Shown: positions 45,801-58,197, counted from the stretch's first letter. The stretch: 64,000 nt of DNA from Phoronis australis (GCA_002633005.1 NMRA01000224.1:253072-317071); one strand, 5' to 3'. Notes: generated from the letters alone by a model not told the origin. A program made the numbers and translations.

Positions 45801-48800
45801 CGATGAATAGTAACGCAGCGATTGAACACGTGATGGATGGATGACGACTTGACATAGGCACCCGTTGCGTCATCACACAAGTGAAAGTGGAATGGATAGC
45901 GTGCCAGCGTTTGTTGACCCATCTTTGTCAGTTCAACGCCTTCAAACCGTGCAGACTTGTATCCACCCAAAATCTGGAATTTCATCACATTTCAAAAAAG
46001 TGAACTATGTATAAATGACATGGGTCAGTCAAGTTGCTGAGTGCAACAACTGATGGGTTGAAGAAAAGTAAGGGAACTTGCTATGAACAGTGCTTCTAAA
46101 ACGGACAGAATAACAATATATGGCCTTACTCAATTTATTCTTCAAAGTAAAACTTGACAGCAAATTATCCTGGTGGTAATTAATATTCAAAATAAGACAA
46201 AAACGCTTAGGTTGATTATTTCGAAGCTATACACAGAGTCTACATAAACCTAAATTTAACCAATGCCATAATGAAGCTTCTTTAGCCATCGGGGTCCTGT
46301 TATACCCGGTTCAAATGCAGGCTGTCAGCATTGCCGCTAGCAGGAAAAACGCCAGTAAATGTGAACGGTCGTAATGTTTCACTTTTGCTGGCGATTTGCT
46401 GGAGAACTGAGTTGTAAAGACACAAAAACTACTGGCGTTTTCGTTAACACTTTTATACTCAGAGCGCATACTTCAAAGGACGCACATGCGCATGCAGGGA
46501 TCAGACTCCCAATTGTTTCATTGTCGAATCTAGCAGTAATTTGCGAAGCCCGGCCCGGATGCAGCTGCTTCTCACCAATCGTCTAGCTTGATCTTTTTCC
46601 AACGCACTATCGAGCTTTGCAGGACGGGGTTCCTGCTCTATAGATTAATTTTCTCTGTCTGGGCCTTTGGAATGGGGGGNAATTGTGGCATTCAACACAT
46701 ATTGTCGCCCGGGCAACAATATGAGTCGAGTTGTAAAATATATGTCAAACCAGGGAGCCAGGGCGGTGTACCTCCCCTCGTTAATTTGCATCACCAGGAG
46801 CGATCTTGGTGGCGATCCTGTGCGGAAATTTCAACTGCAGGGAGCGGGACAAAATAATGATGGGGAACCAAAGTGTGGGGGAATTCTAGAATTTATGTGG
46901 CCTGGGGGAATGCGGAGTGGCGAAAGTGGAGGCAGCGGAGAGATGTTAAATTTGTTTGTGCTCCGACATAATTGTTACTTTCCCACATACAAGCTAATGG
47001 GTAACCTCACATTGTCTGCCACTTTGTAAAACAAACACAGATAATCTAACGACGTGAGATTAGTGGTAATTTTCAACAGTGGCGGATCTAGGATATCACA
47101 GGGGGGGGGGCAACATTTTGCCCGGCTGTAAACATTTGCGCAAACTGAACCACGATTGTAGATGCGCATAGCACCGAATGGGGGGAGGTCGGGAGGGGAG
47201 TTTGCCTCCCTCCCACCCAGGAAATTTTTCTGTTTTTACCTCTAAAAATCAAGCATTTTCCTTGATTCCTGAAGTATTATCCAAGAAAAAAACACGGAGA
47301 ACGTGTCAACCAGGAAAAACTGCACATACCAAAGACTCGAACTCACGACCTTGCGTATACTGCGCGCGTGTGTTACCACTACACCAACACGATTGAACCG
47401 CTAATCTAATACTAAAAGACCTTTGTTTATGGTCCACAGCGTTTGCGCGCGAAACCTATTTCTTTTTGTAATGCTTATTACACGTTTTGTGCAATCAGTT
47501 CTTAACAAATTTGTCGTATTTAAAATAGTCTTCAAATGCCCAAAAGACCAAATCCGTTTTTCGTGTTTGCAATAATGACGGGATTGCTTTGGAAATCGTC
47601 TTAACATAAGGTTTGACAAAGAGAGGGTAATTGTTTACAATATGACGACAATAAGTTGCACATATGATTTTGGTATCGTTAGATTCCTCAGGCTGTCACC
47701 TTTCCAAAAATATATGAAGTGATCCCCTACCGCGTTTCCTTCATATTTTATCGTCGAATTTCAGTTAGCACTATTTNATAGTGCGAGCAGAAATTTCATG
47801 ATAAAAAACTAAGGGAACAGGGTAGGACAAATTTCTACGTATATTTGGAAAGATAACATTGCGAGGAATCGAACGATACCAAAATCATATGTCTAAGTCT
47901 TTGTCGTCATATTGTAAACAATTACCGAACAGAGTATTGCGAGTTTCTGAGTGATTCACTAAGGCTTCGATTAAAATTCACATCTTACCAGCAGCTTCTG
48001 TTTTTTCATCGTCACTCAGGTTCCATTTTTTTTTAAATGAAGTAAATTTTCTTCATTGCACAGTGGAGCAGACGACGGAAACTGAGTCGTAGTGCGCAGC
48101 GCCACTGCCGGTCGCCTGGGATATCGCAGGGGAGCCTACACTTAGCCATAGTTCCGTTACGAATGCGCCTTGTTCCGAATTTGACACTTGAAATTGGATT
48201 TGAGCCCCCCCCCCTCCCCCAACACTAAAACTGCACACATTTAAATCTTTTCTCATCCGTATAATTTTAATTACCGGGGTTAATTAATAAACTCAACATT
48301 TCCCTACGCTCTTACTGTTTTATTTTTTTTGCGGCAGCCAAGGGGGGGGGGGCCGGTCCCCCTGGGCCCCCCCCCTAAATCCGCCTATGTTCCAGATTCA
48401 CTAAGTTGAACTAAGATTACCGTAACTACTCCAAAGTATCGCACAATCTGTTCAATTTGCACACCTCCCATCAGTTAAAAACATGAATGTTTTGCATTCC
48501 CATTCCGGAGATTTTGTTTTTAATATTTTCTGCAGATTTAAATATTTGATTGAAAAATTTAAAAACAACTAACCATGATATGGCCTCCGAACGTGTCGTA
48601 ATTGAAAAACTGACAAAGATCGAACTTTTCGTAGTTGTAACAAGATGGCTGCATTTCTCCTTCTACCCGGATATTGTGGGTCAACATCCCTACTTCTCCA
48701 CGCATATCCACGCCTTCGGAGACCTCTCCGAAGTGAAGATATTTAGCCGTTCCTGAAAATATTTACAATGTGATTTCTTTCATGGACTGGTACTAAAACT

Positions 48801-51800
48801 ATGTCACCACTGAAGAGTTTTCACGAAACTTTTTGCTGTTACTCGTCCAGAAAGAAAACAATCACGATCGTTACAAAATATCGAAGCGTATTAAGTAGCT
48901 TATTCAGAGGCCTCACAACCAAGAGCATCCTCGACGTCATATTTGTCATGCACGACCGTGACGGGTGACGACTACGCCAACAATGTCGATGACGGTGAAA
49001 CGGGTGACTATTGTTTTAAATCAGCCACGAGAAATGTCTGACCATGTAAAGGTTGTATCCAACTTGTGGCCGTAACGCAGCCTCAGTTAAACATGCTTGC
49101 TTCAAAAGTGCTAGGCAATGACCATCGCCTTTGTTGGCCCGAAGCAGAGGCGATGCAGAGGCTATAGGCGCTCTGTACGCCGGAAGCTTTTCGGCGAATT
49201 ATGCCTCGCACCGACTAAACCATCAAAGTCACGTTGTTATAAATACCTTTTGCGCATAGAGGAACACCTTAGGAGGTTGTCGATGTGTTTAAGTCCTTCC
49301 AACTCGAACAAATACTCCCGTTATGAAACTTTTTCTTCGATCAGTCCCTATTTCAGTTCCCAAAATCGTGAAATCAAAATTTTGGTACTGCGCACGCTCC
49401 AATTTTTACCGCGCTCGCTAGGTGATGTGACTTCATAACCTCAATAATTTTTAAATAGGCCAAAGGTGAGCCATTGCGGTCTTGTCAGTCAAATGTTCGT
49501 TTCCAAAATGCCACCACTTATACTTGTCTTTAATTGGCGTTACTTGAAACTGTTTGTATTTCAATGAATTATTGTTTGTATTTGATAAAAATAAATGCTG
49601 TTGATATGACATTTAATAGTCTTTGTGCACATATTTGACATTTTAATGTTTAACAACACAGCAAATGCACGGCTCAGGGTTCCCGGCAGCACATACGCAA
49701 AGGGCGGGAACTTCAGCTTTCAAAGTTCGCCGGTAGGATCGCAACTTCTGACCTTCGGCCTGGTTAAAAAAATGAAAATTTTGATTTCACGATTTTGAGA
49801 ACTTAAATAGGGACTGATCGAAGAAAAAGTTTCATAACGGGAGTATTTGTTCGAGTTAGAAGGACTTAAACACATCGACAACCTCCTAAGGTGTTCCTCT
49901 ATGCGCAAAAGGTATTTATAACAACAAAATGACTTTGACGGTTTCTGAGTCGGTGCGAGGCATAATTCGCCGAAAAGCTTCCGGCGCACAGAGCACCTAT
50001 GCCTCTGCATCGCCTCTGCTTCGGGCCAACAGAGGCGATGGTCATTGCCTACAAAAGTGCACGCACCTGACAGTGCCACCTGGTTGCGTGAACAGCCACC
50101 GCATGGCCTCACCGTCAACTCTTCCGCCTGCTCCATGTCATGATCCGTACTAGCTAGTAATACACGATCTCCCACCTTCCAAGAACTCGCATCGTCTTCA
50201 ACTTCTATGACCGGATCTTTGCTGCCTGTTTGAAAAATTCTGTCAAAGCAATAGTTTGTTGACATCTAATTTAATTCAGCAGAGGCGCTGAGGTATCCCT
50301 CTCAGTTATGATATCTGAAGGTATAATGGCACTTATGAGATTTCGTTTAGGTGTTAGCAGATACACTTTTTCTCAAAGCAAACAACATTACAAAAGCTAC
50401 ACTGAAATACTGACGTGATTGGCGGCAGCTCACCAATCCGTATTTATGTTTAGCACACGTGAAATTGGATTTCAACCAGAAACCTGTTGCGTATTACACA
50501 ACACGACTGCAAGAGTCTCCATGTACTGCGACACGCTGTGGCAAGGGATGAGTTATAACTCAATTCGATGGCTGTCAAAGTGAACCAGACCGAGAGTGAC
50601 ATAAAATGAGGTCACATATACCGAGGGAGGACATTGTTGCCTGCTAATGTCTCTTATTTTATAACAAGACCACGTATGATTCTTACCTCTGGTGTTTCGT
50701 CTATTAGTAGATTAGCATATTCTTACCCGATTTGATGCATTGACGTTGTATGATTTATGGTTTCTACAGCGTTTGATTGGTCAGATCTGTAAAATAGCGA
50801 CCTGAGGTCCGGGCGGCTTCAATGAAAAGTGACATTCCACGGCCAGTGGGGGTGTCACAGTACCTTATCAAGGATCTATACAGGGAGAATACACGAGAAT
50901 GCTGCTGTCGTGTAATGTCAGTTCAGTTTCTGAAAAAGAGTCCAAAAGTTTTGAAAACTAAGTTTTACCTGCATTTATACTGCGTGTCAGTAAAGTCCAC
51001 GATAACTTATCCTCTCCGTGGAACTCAATCGTGCCTCCCGGACTAACACCAATAAACTTCTTCCCAAACACCACGTCTTCTTGACCTTCGTTGGCGCGCC
51101 CATAAAGCGATATTACCGCCTTTCCTTTGTACCGGCAACCCTCAGAACCAATGTGAAGTTCTCCGCCATGATTGACTTTTATAAATCGTGTCCTTAACTT
51201 TATTTCCTTTCCTGGTTGATCGTCAAAGATAAGTTTTCCTGGAAAATGGGCAATGATCCAATTTCTAACTCCTTATTATCTTAGCGCTGATATTTGGAGA
51301 GACTAAGTTTGCTTTCTCAGCAAATTGAAAAACTGACCAGAAACAATTAACGCCGCAAACGGGACTAATCAGCAAATTAACACAAAGCACAGAATTCACC
51401 TGCAGATGTGTCGTAACGACTTCTAGTGGAAAGTTCTGAGTAAAATTAAAGAGGAGAGTAAGACTTCTCTGCATTAGACGGAGTTCATTTTGTGACGGAA
51501 CCAGAAGCAGGAATGGTTTGTCTGTCCCAGGTAAAAGCCTACGAAAGACAGCGAGAGAGATAAAACAATACCCTAGGTCTGTTCGTGGGATAATTGTATA
51601 TATTACCTCCGCTCTCAATGACAATTGAGTAAACTGTAGCCGACGATTCCAGTCTCAGAGATTGTCCACGACGCACGGTGACGCGATTGTATTCACTTAC
51701 GCCCGGATTCCACGAGGTCAAACCCGGCTTCTCACTTGGACAGTCTTTTGAGGATACTACAGCTGTGTTAAAAGTAAAGCAGAAATGCGATTTAATACAA

Positions 51801-54800
51801 TTAAAATTGACACAATTTTTATTGCCATAAGGAGTTTCTCACGGTGAATAAAGCATCATGTTTACGACAGTGTCAAACCTACAGACTCCATGGGCTACTA
51901 ATACGTTTTGGTTTCAGAGAAGTTTGTTTCGAGTAAAGGAAAATAACGTGAGTGAAGGGCGAATGTTTCGTAAGTAAACCTTACACAGGTATGTTAGCTA
52001 ATCAGTTGCCACTAAAATGACTGGACTGAATCTTGAACTACATGTCATTAAATTCGTTATTAAGTGAGGATTTCTCACCACAAGTGTCTCGCAAACGCGT
52101 CCCAGTTGTCTTGTGGAAATGGTTTGACAATGCTCGAATTGGTTGGTATTTTGCATCAGTGGGCAAAAATTATCTAAGACGACAAAAACCTTTTCTTGTG
52201 GTTGCTGGTGCTAAAGTTTTCAAATCCGCTTTTGTTGATTTCCTCGTCACTTCGGGAATGGGAGTTGTTCGTCTGATTGTAGTTGGCTTGTTGTAGCCCG
52301 TCTGGAATATCTCCACTCTCCAGGAACCTCCGCACGTGAACTTGGCGTCAGCATAGCACGCTCTGGAGCACTCATTATCCGGGTATTTTGGGTAACTGCG
52401 GGACAAAAAGGATATGAACCCGAGATTCTTGGAATACCCGTACGTCGCCTTATTAAAATGTGACTTAAAAAGCTTAAAATCACCAATTTCATATCAAAAA
52501 CACCAAGAAAGCAATCCCACCAGACGATCAACTGTCACATTAGAACACCCACAAACACTATCTGACGATATGTTAATCAGCTGATCTCGAGATACGAGTA
52601 TTTATTCGTTGATGGATACTACCTAAAATCGGGACAACCACTCACAGCCCTTAAGTCATACTCCATTATGTTTAGTGTGAAAAGTCTCCAGATATCACTG
52701 CTCGTTTTAATTCTCGTGGGTTATGGTATAATTAGGAATAGTGAGGCGTTGCGTTTCTGGTGACCTTTTATGACTACTTTGTATTTGGCCTCTTTTCACT
52801 TTTCCGCTGGACATCGGAGAAGCGCGGATATGGTACAAGTTTGAACACGAAACTCGCGTGTTGGTGGACATGGCACACCGGTGGTGGGTACGTTCATACG
52901 TCACACTTGGAGCAGAGAAACTTTCAATTGAAGTTGCTCTTTTGTTANCAGATCCAATTTCAAGTGTCAAATTCGAAACACGGCGCATTCGTAGCGGAAC
53001 TATGGTTAAGTATAGGCTCTCCCGCGATATCCCAGGCGACCGTCAGAGGCGCTGCGCACTACGACTCCGTTTCCGTCGTCTGCCCCACTGTGCTATGAAG
53101 AAAATTTACTTCATTTCTTAAAGAAAATGGAACCTGAGTGACGATGAAAAAACAGAAGCTGCTGGTAAGATGTGAATTTTAATCGAAGCCTTAGTGAATC
53201 ACTCAGAAACTCATAATTCTCTCTTTGTCAAACCTTATCTTAAGACGATTTTTAAAGCAATCCCGTCATTATTGCCAACACGAAAAACGGATTTGGTCTT
53301 TTGTGCATTTGAAGACTATTTTAAATACAACAAATTTGTTAAGAACCAATTGCACAAAATATAAAACGTATAATAGGCATTACAAAAAGAAGTAGGTTTC
53401 GCGCGCAAACGCTGTGGACCATTAACAAGTAGGTCTCTTAGGATAAGATAAGTAGTTGTAAAGCACGCGCTCTATCCGCCAGGTCGTGAGTTCGAGTCTG
53501 TGGAACTTCCAGTTTTTCCTGTTTGACACGTTCTCCGTGTTTTTGCTTTTTTGTTGGATAATCATACTTCAGGAATCGAGGAAAATGCTTGATTTTTAGA
53601 GGAAAAAACAGAAAAATTTCCTGGGCGGTTTGCCCCCTCCCGACCTCCCCCCATTCGGTGCTATATGCATCTACAATCGTGGTTGGCGCAAATGCTTACA
53701 GCCGGACAAAATGTTGGGCCCCTTGTGATATCCTAGATCCACCACTGCATTTTCTCGTTTTAGGATATCGAATTCACGATTCTGATATGGAGAGGTACAA
53801 AGGGTGGTTTAATGATGCTGACCTTGCAGTCACGTGTCAATAAGATCGGATAGAATGGTGGTTATGTATTACCAATTGTCTTAAATCTTGTTCTACTGCA
53901 GTAAACGTTATGCTTAAATTTTCACCATGTGTTGGTTGACGACAGGTCAGTAAAGAATATATGCTGTATTTACAATGAAATAAATGTTTCCATTGTTAAA
54001 GATTGAGCTCTGCTTAGGAAATATTCCTATTACCTTGGGACATCCCGTGACACATTGGGGAGTGTCTGATATTTCAATTTATTGTTTCGACAGTCACAAA
54101 AACAAACGAGTCGTGAAGTAAGGAAAGTTAACAGTTATGCTGTTATTGGATCAGCAGTGGCGCGATGTAGGTGTTCTTTGTGACGTTACAGTGGCGGATC
54201 TAGGATAGCATAAGGGGCCCAACATTTTCTCTGTGGCAATCCCGCAAAGCACGATTGCGCACCCAGCCTAAAATATAGGGGGGCTCGAATTCCTGAGGAA
54301 GTGGACCTTCTACTAAATAACAGACGAAGGACTAAAAAAACGGGAAAACGATTGCATCGGTGGTCTGAATCGGACACTTGCAATCTTGCAATCGGGTTTG
54401 AGCCCGATTGTTTAAGTGGGTTAATTAATTAATTAATAAGCTCAATATTCCCTCACACTGTTGCTGTCTTATTTTTTGCGGCCCCTAGGGGGGGGGGGGG
54501 GGGNGGGGGGGGGGGGGCTGCCCCCCCTAACTCCGCCTATGCGTTATAAACTGGCTCATTCTCATTTTGTTTTATTTTCAAAGTTGGCCATTTTTGACTC
54601 GAGGAAGCAGCTGCTGTTCATTTTAGTGATCGGCATATCACAAATAACACCCCCAATTATTTTTTTAATTGAAATCCATTTACATTTGCAGACTGATTTT
54701 GATAAAATACTGCACTGCCTCACCTTAAGAAATTTTGCCAAACAGACAAATCGTTTTGACTGTTGTTTCCAGCGACACCTTACGTACTTACCGGTCAACA

Positions 54801-57800
54801 TTGAGTGTGTTGCCACACATGCATTCGTCATGGTCCTCGACACCTGCGTATTTGAACTTAAGCGATTTACAACGACTGATACATGTCGGTGGAGTTATCT
54901 GACCTTCATGGTATGGTCCCGTTAGATGGCGGGATGGCCCATCACCATAGCAACCAAGACGTCCAACTAAAATATTGTAAAATACTAACAGCCTAGAAAT
55001 AATGATTCTAACAATACCGAACAGAATACCAAGAGAACTTTAAGTGATGCATTTGAAGGAATGGTATGAGGAAGGTGCACCGATGTAACTATAGATAAAT
55101 TAATATCAAATATTTCTGTTCGTCACGATAACGCAAATCATAAAATGGTGGCAGAAACGATAATTGGTCATAAGAGAAATACTAGGACTAATAAAAGTAA
55201 GATGGACTAAGCAAGATGCGGGTACGATTTCAGGCACAATCTAATGATCTTGTACGAGGCAAATGGCGTCACACGATCGCGCAACTTTACTTGCAATTGT
55301 TTTGCATCTACGGAATGCGGCCCGGCTCAATCTGTAGCTGTGCAGTCGATTTTCCCGATTTTTAATAATCTGTTTGATCCTGTTTCCCTTGTGAAATATG
55401 AAGAACAGTGTCGCGCCCGTAGCGGCCATAACTGATGCTCAACCCCTCAAAATTCCCCAGATCATGGATTAATAGTTTATAATACTTGACTCAAATGTGT
55501 CTAGTCATATAGAAGACATTCAAATTTCTTGAAAGCCATACAAACTATTCACAATTTTTATGAATCGTAATTAAGTATTTAATCTGCAAAATCTTACCAG
55601 TATATTGCTTATATTGGGTCCCAGATGCTTTCCAGCTCTGTTGAGTCCTTTGGTAACCTTGACCATTCTTTAGAACGTAAACCCAGTAATAGACGGTGTC
55701 ACCTGAATTCACCCGGATATTACGGTCTGTGTGGACCCATCGACCATCTATAAAAACAACAGTTTTTGTTACTTCAGGGAGCGGGGAGGGCAACTGTCTC
55801 AGTAACTGACACGGGCAAAGCCTTGGTGATGACTGAAAGGTGAGAAATGGGCAAAAGGGGCCACAGAAATTCACGAACTAGAATTTTCTGTTCCTTTATA
55901 TTTTCACCTTGCCTCACTATAAAAAATCATTACCTGGAATTTCCGTATGCGAGCCCACTCGAAAAACCTCTCTCTATCATGATGCTTTCGTAACCTCAAA
56001 TTTCCAGTCATTCTCCACTTTGAAGTGACATGAGATGCCGTATGACTAAAAGTCTGCCCGTCCGCAACTAGCGTTCACTACGAGGGAAAATTTGAAGGTA
56101 CAAAATACCCGACGGAGGAGTTTCTGATGAAAACCCAAAAGGCGAGATCAGCCAAGCATCGGCCAATGTGTGACCAACACATGCAAAAGCTCAGATGTTA
56201 TTTAGGACTAAATAAGGTTCTACTGTCATTCACGGAGAACCTTTCCCGCTAAAATCTTCCAACAGCGTTTTCAACATTCTTACGTTACAACGTCTTTTAA
56301 CATGAAAGCCAACTGCGCCATGAGAATGTACCAAGTCACACATGTTTAATTAACATAAAGACAAAATGTGGTCCGCAGGTTTGATGCAAGGCTGTTACTC
56401 ACATGGCAGTGTCCACGATAAGCAATTGTGACAAATAGTGGAATGAAATAGTTTGCCAGTAGTTTGATAACGAACTTAAGCTTGTTCAACAACGGTTCTC
56501 CATAAGTGCAAATTTTGGCCCTTTGGCACCTCATAGCCATCTCAATGGGCTATATCTGAGTTTACTTACCCGTTTTCTGTAAGACGTCAACGTTGCCATG
56601 CAGGCCGGGGTTCACTCCTGCTAGCCAATTGTTCACATTGTAGTGATAGGCTACAAGACGTATACCGGGGCTGTCTATAAAAGAAAAACAATACGTGAGA
56701 GTCCCAAAACTTACACCCCTTAGGGTTATGTGCTGAACACTGATCTGTATGTTGCATACCATGACATAAATCGACTGGTTCCAGTCGGGAAATATACGAT
56801 AGAAGCCATAAATTTGTATGCAGAAAATAAGTAAAAGCTTCCACCAAAATAACGCACAACAATAATAATTATAACACTACCTGTGAAGCCGCTTTTATGA
56901 GTGTCCATGTATTTTTTAGAATTAATGAAACTGGTATTATTCAATGTCGCATATATGTTTTTGCAAACACATAGGTTTCGGTATCGAGATTGAAGGGAGT
57001 ATGATTTAGTAAATGTCGCATAGTGTCATGCGCACTGGCATCATAGTCAGAAGTATTCAACAAGGAAAGCCAAACGCGAAATTAGAGCCGGGCCACCGGA
57101 GGACCGAAATGAGTTGCAAAGACTGGGGCCATTTTACAGCGAACAGGTGTGGTCAAACGCAACTTTATAATCAGTTCCTCAGTACCGGAGGAGGGCTTTC
57201 TTGCAATGAAAAGATGGAGCAAGGACTTGTTGTGCTCCTTCATAGCTCATGGTCATGTGACTAAATGAAGAGCAAATTGCCATTTTTGCTGCCTTGAACG
57301 TGCTCATAGGTTCTTGTGTTTTTCTTTGAGATTAGTGTTGAGAACGTGCTCGACTAATCATAACAAAGTCGCTCTAAAATAGGAAGTTTACCTTCTTGCA
57401 TACATGCGCGCCCTCATTTGTCGAAGTGGGCCAAAACAGAAACAAAAACTCCGAAAAAAGACCACTAAAAATACAGCAACTACCAAAATTCGGCAAATGC
57501 ACAATTCATAGCTCTGAACATACCCCGTGAATCTCAGTAAAAGGTCCACATTCTCAAAAATTCGAGCCTCCATTTTTTAGGCTGGGTGCGCGCGTGGTAT
57601 TAGTAGGACGGTGTACTGTCAACGATCGCATTGCTTGTGGGTTGAGAGGAAACATTAAACAAAAACTTGGGCAACGGAATTGGTAAAGATAACAAACAAT
57701 ATGAACAACACATACGATGAATAGAAAATCGTATATGATAGAAGTAACAGACATTTTCTTGATTTTGTGACATCTTTTTCAAGAAATGTGATTAGAACGT

Positions 57801-57941
57801 AAAAACGTCTGTGCACTACTTACCAGGAATGGAAATTTGCAGTCCACGAGGAGAGAGTAACCTAAAGGTCGGCGTAGGAACACTGTACGTTGCAACCGTC
57901 GGCAGCAAAGAAATTACGCCGAAAAGTAAGACAGCGTTCAT
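36900..57941 (-). CDS. CEMIP-like: CBM39-WSC-CEMIP fusion: secreted CEMIP/TMEM2-family protein, complete, 21 coding exons, 1153 aa
   Basis: Coding exons in transcript order: 57941-57824, 56674-56570, 55747-55598, 54966-54792, 52395-52190, 51756-51607, 51238-50969, 50225-50067, 48752-48574, 45973-45785, 45398-45193, 44065-43996, 43234-43106, 42456-42371, 41888-41724, 40608-40456, 40121-39941, 39364-39170, 38295-38093, 37575-37390, 37086-36900 (TAA). Every junction has AG/GT and matching phase; the total is 3462 nt. Residues 1-20: signal peptide (MNAVLLFGVISLL). About 22-118: CBM39, with GLQISIP, GIRLVAYHYNVN, DGRWVHTDR, GDTVYYWVYV and GQGYQR. About 128-213: WSC, with LGCYGDG, CKSLKFKYAGVE, CMCGNTL, CSRACY and TCGGSWRVEIFQ. 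214-251: Thr/Lys linker. From about 252: G8 (DCPSEKPGLTSWNPG, SSATVYSIVIESGG, FGKKFIGVSPGG, GDRVLLASTDHD), then the CEMIP beta-helix body (GVDMRGEVGML, YPFHFHL, STFWFAHPNN, GKFYNNRAHSN, VGESANRG, CTFRKY, GATICSG, WVRVGVCYP, SIGCERVHIKA). Vertebrate family members bind or depolymerise hyaluronan. The donor of exon 5 (52190) is the least certain border. Confidence 0.9.
38833..38868 (+). repeat. CA/CGCA-rich microsatellite
   Basis: Alternating cacgcacg/aagc units in a CEMIP-like intron. Confidence 0.8.
47320..47405 (-). repeat. tRNA-like segment (pol III promoter-like) inside hAT-like element A
   Basis: On the minus strand TGGTGTAGTGGTAACAC resembles an A box and GGTCGTGAGTTCGAGTCT a B box about 30 nt later. 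No matching acceptor stem is visible, so this is a tRNA-derived repeat, not a tRNA gene. Element B has the corresponding segment at about 53440-53515 with a better kept B box than A box. Confidence 0.55.
47626..47926. repeat. Foldback (about 300 bp) nested in hAT-like element A
   Basis: Begins ggtaattgtttacaatatga and ends in its complement, with similarity along both arms to the centre, where an N (47777) sits. Element B lacks it and joins the two sides directly, so it inserted after the copies split. Flanking caaagagag/gaacagag may be a worn target duplication. Confidence 0.75.
49112..50051. mobile_element. Mutator-like foldback element with 9-bp target duplication
   Basis: Inverted arms of roughly 300-330 bp (49112-49440 and 49735-50051) both begin TAGGCAATGACCATCGCC. 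They are flanked by identical 9-mers caaaagtgc at 49103-49111 and 50052-50060. Long terminal repeats with a 9-bp duplication fit Mutator-like elements. The two arms give mirror-image ORFs, which are not genes. It lies in the CEMIP-like intron with its duplicated target 5 nt from the donor of the exon ending 50067. A diverged relative is seen at 15380-15530. Confidence 0.75.
52949..53747 (-). mobile_element. hAT-like element B (inverted relative of A, truncated)
   Basis: Matches element A in reverse orientation from the 'cagatccaatttcaagtg' block to the CCTAGATCCACCACTG terminus. It begins immediately after an N at 52948, so its other end is missing. In the intron upstream of the exon ending 52395. 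Confidence 0.6.
54189..54541 (+). mobile_element. Short hAT-like element C
   Basis: CAGTGGCGGATCTAGGATAG at the left and CCCCCCTAACTCCGCCTATG at the right, with a G-run and N at 54490-54517. The 5-mer cgtta abuts both ends. Its interior shares 'ggctcgaattcctga' with 36415-36480. Confidence 0.55.
57824..57941 (-). other. Signal-peptide and CBM39-start exon of the CEMIP-like gene
   Basis: The ATG at 57941 gives a short hydrophobic leader (MNAVLLFGVISLLPTVATYS), which fits a secreted protein. An in-frame ATG at 57998 would add 19 residues. A candidate acceptor (tttcag) between the two ATGs would make the downstream one the only start. The exon ends LQISIPG, the first strand of CBM39. Confidence 0.75.
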
Positions 57942-58197
57942 GACGCTGCTTAAACTGAAATGAAAATTTCTGACTGTCAGCAAACAAACTAACTGCAAGA
58001 AGACAAGAATTAAAAGGACATTATGTCACAACATGTAGGTACATGATTTTGGATTAATTGTGGCGTCATCACGTTTTCGTACTTTCCTGTAAATCCAATC
58101 GGCACCCACTCCTCTGCTTGTGGGAACGAGCTCAGTTGTCCACATCAGTCTTTCTGGCATTATTGTTCAGACACTGAGACACCAATAACTTACATAA

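Larger units (their letters stand above)
47077..48389 (+). mobile_element. hAT-like non-autonomous element A
   Basis: Starts CAGTGGCGGATCTAGGATAT and ends CCCCCTAAATCCGCCTATG, with G-runs next to each end. CAGTGGCGGA-type termini are common in hAT-like elements, but no clear 8-bp target duplication is visible. Contains a tRNA-like segment and a nested foldback. An inverted relative is at 52949-53747. It sits in a CEMIP-like intron. Confidence 0.55.

Noticed and set aside
47320-47405. Possible functional tRNA gene
   Set aside because: A- and B-box-like blocks are present, but no acceptor stem pairs and the segment lies inside a repeated element.
49118-49438. 106-codon ORF with a near copy on the opposite strand at 49720-50037
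   Set aside because: The two are the inverted arms of the foldback element; shared residues come from the repeat. Only 50067-50225 of the longer minus-strand ORF is real coding sequence.
54461-54925. 154-codon plus-strand ORF over the WSC exon
   Set aside because: It begins in a G-run with an N and runs antisense to exon 54966-54792, whose minus-strand frame shows the WSC cysteines.
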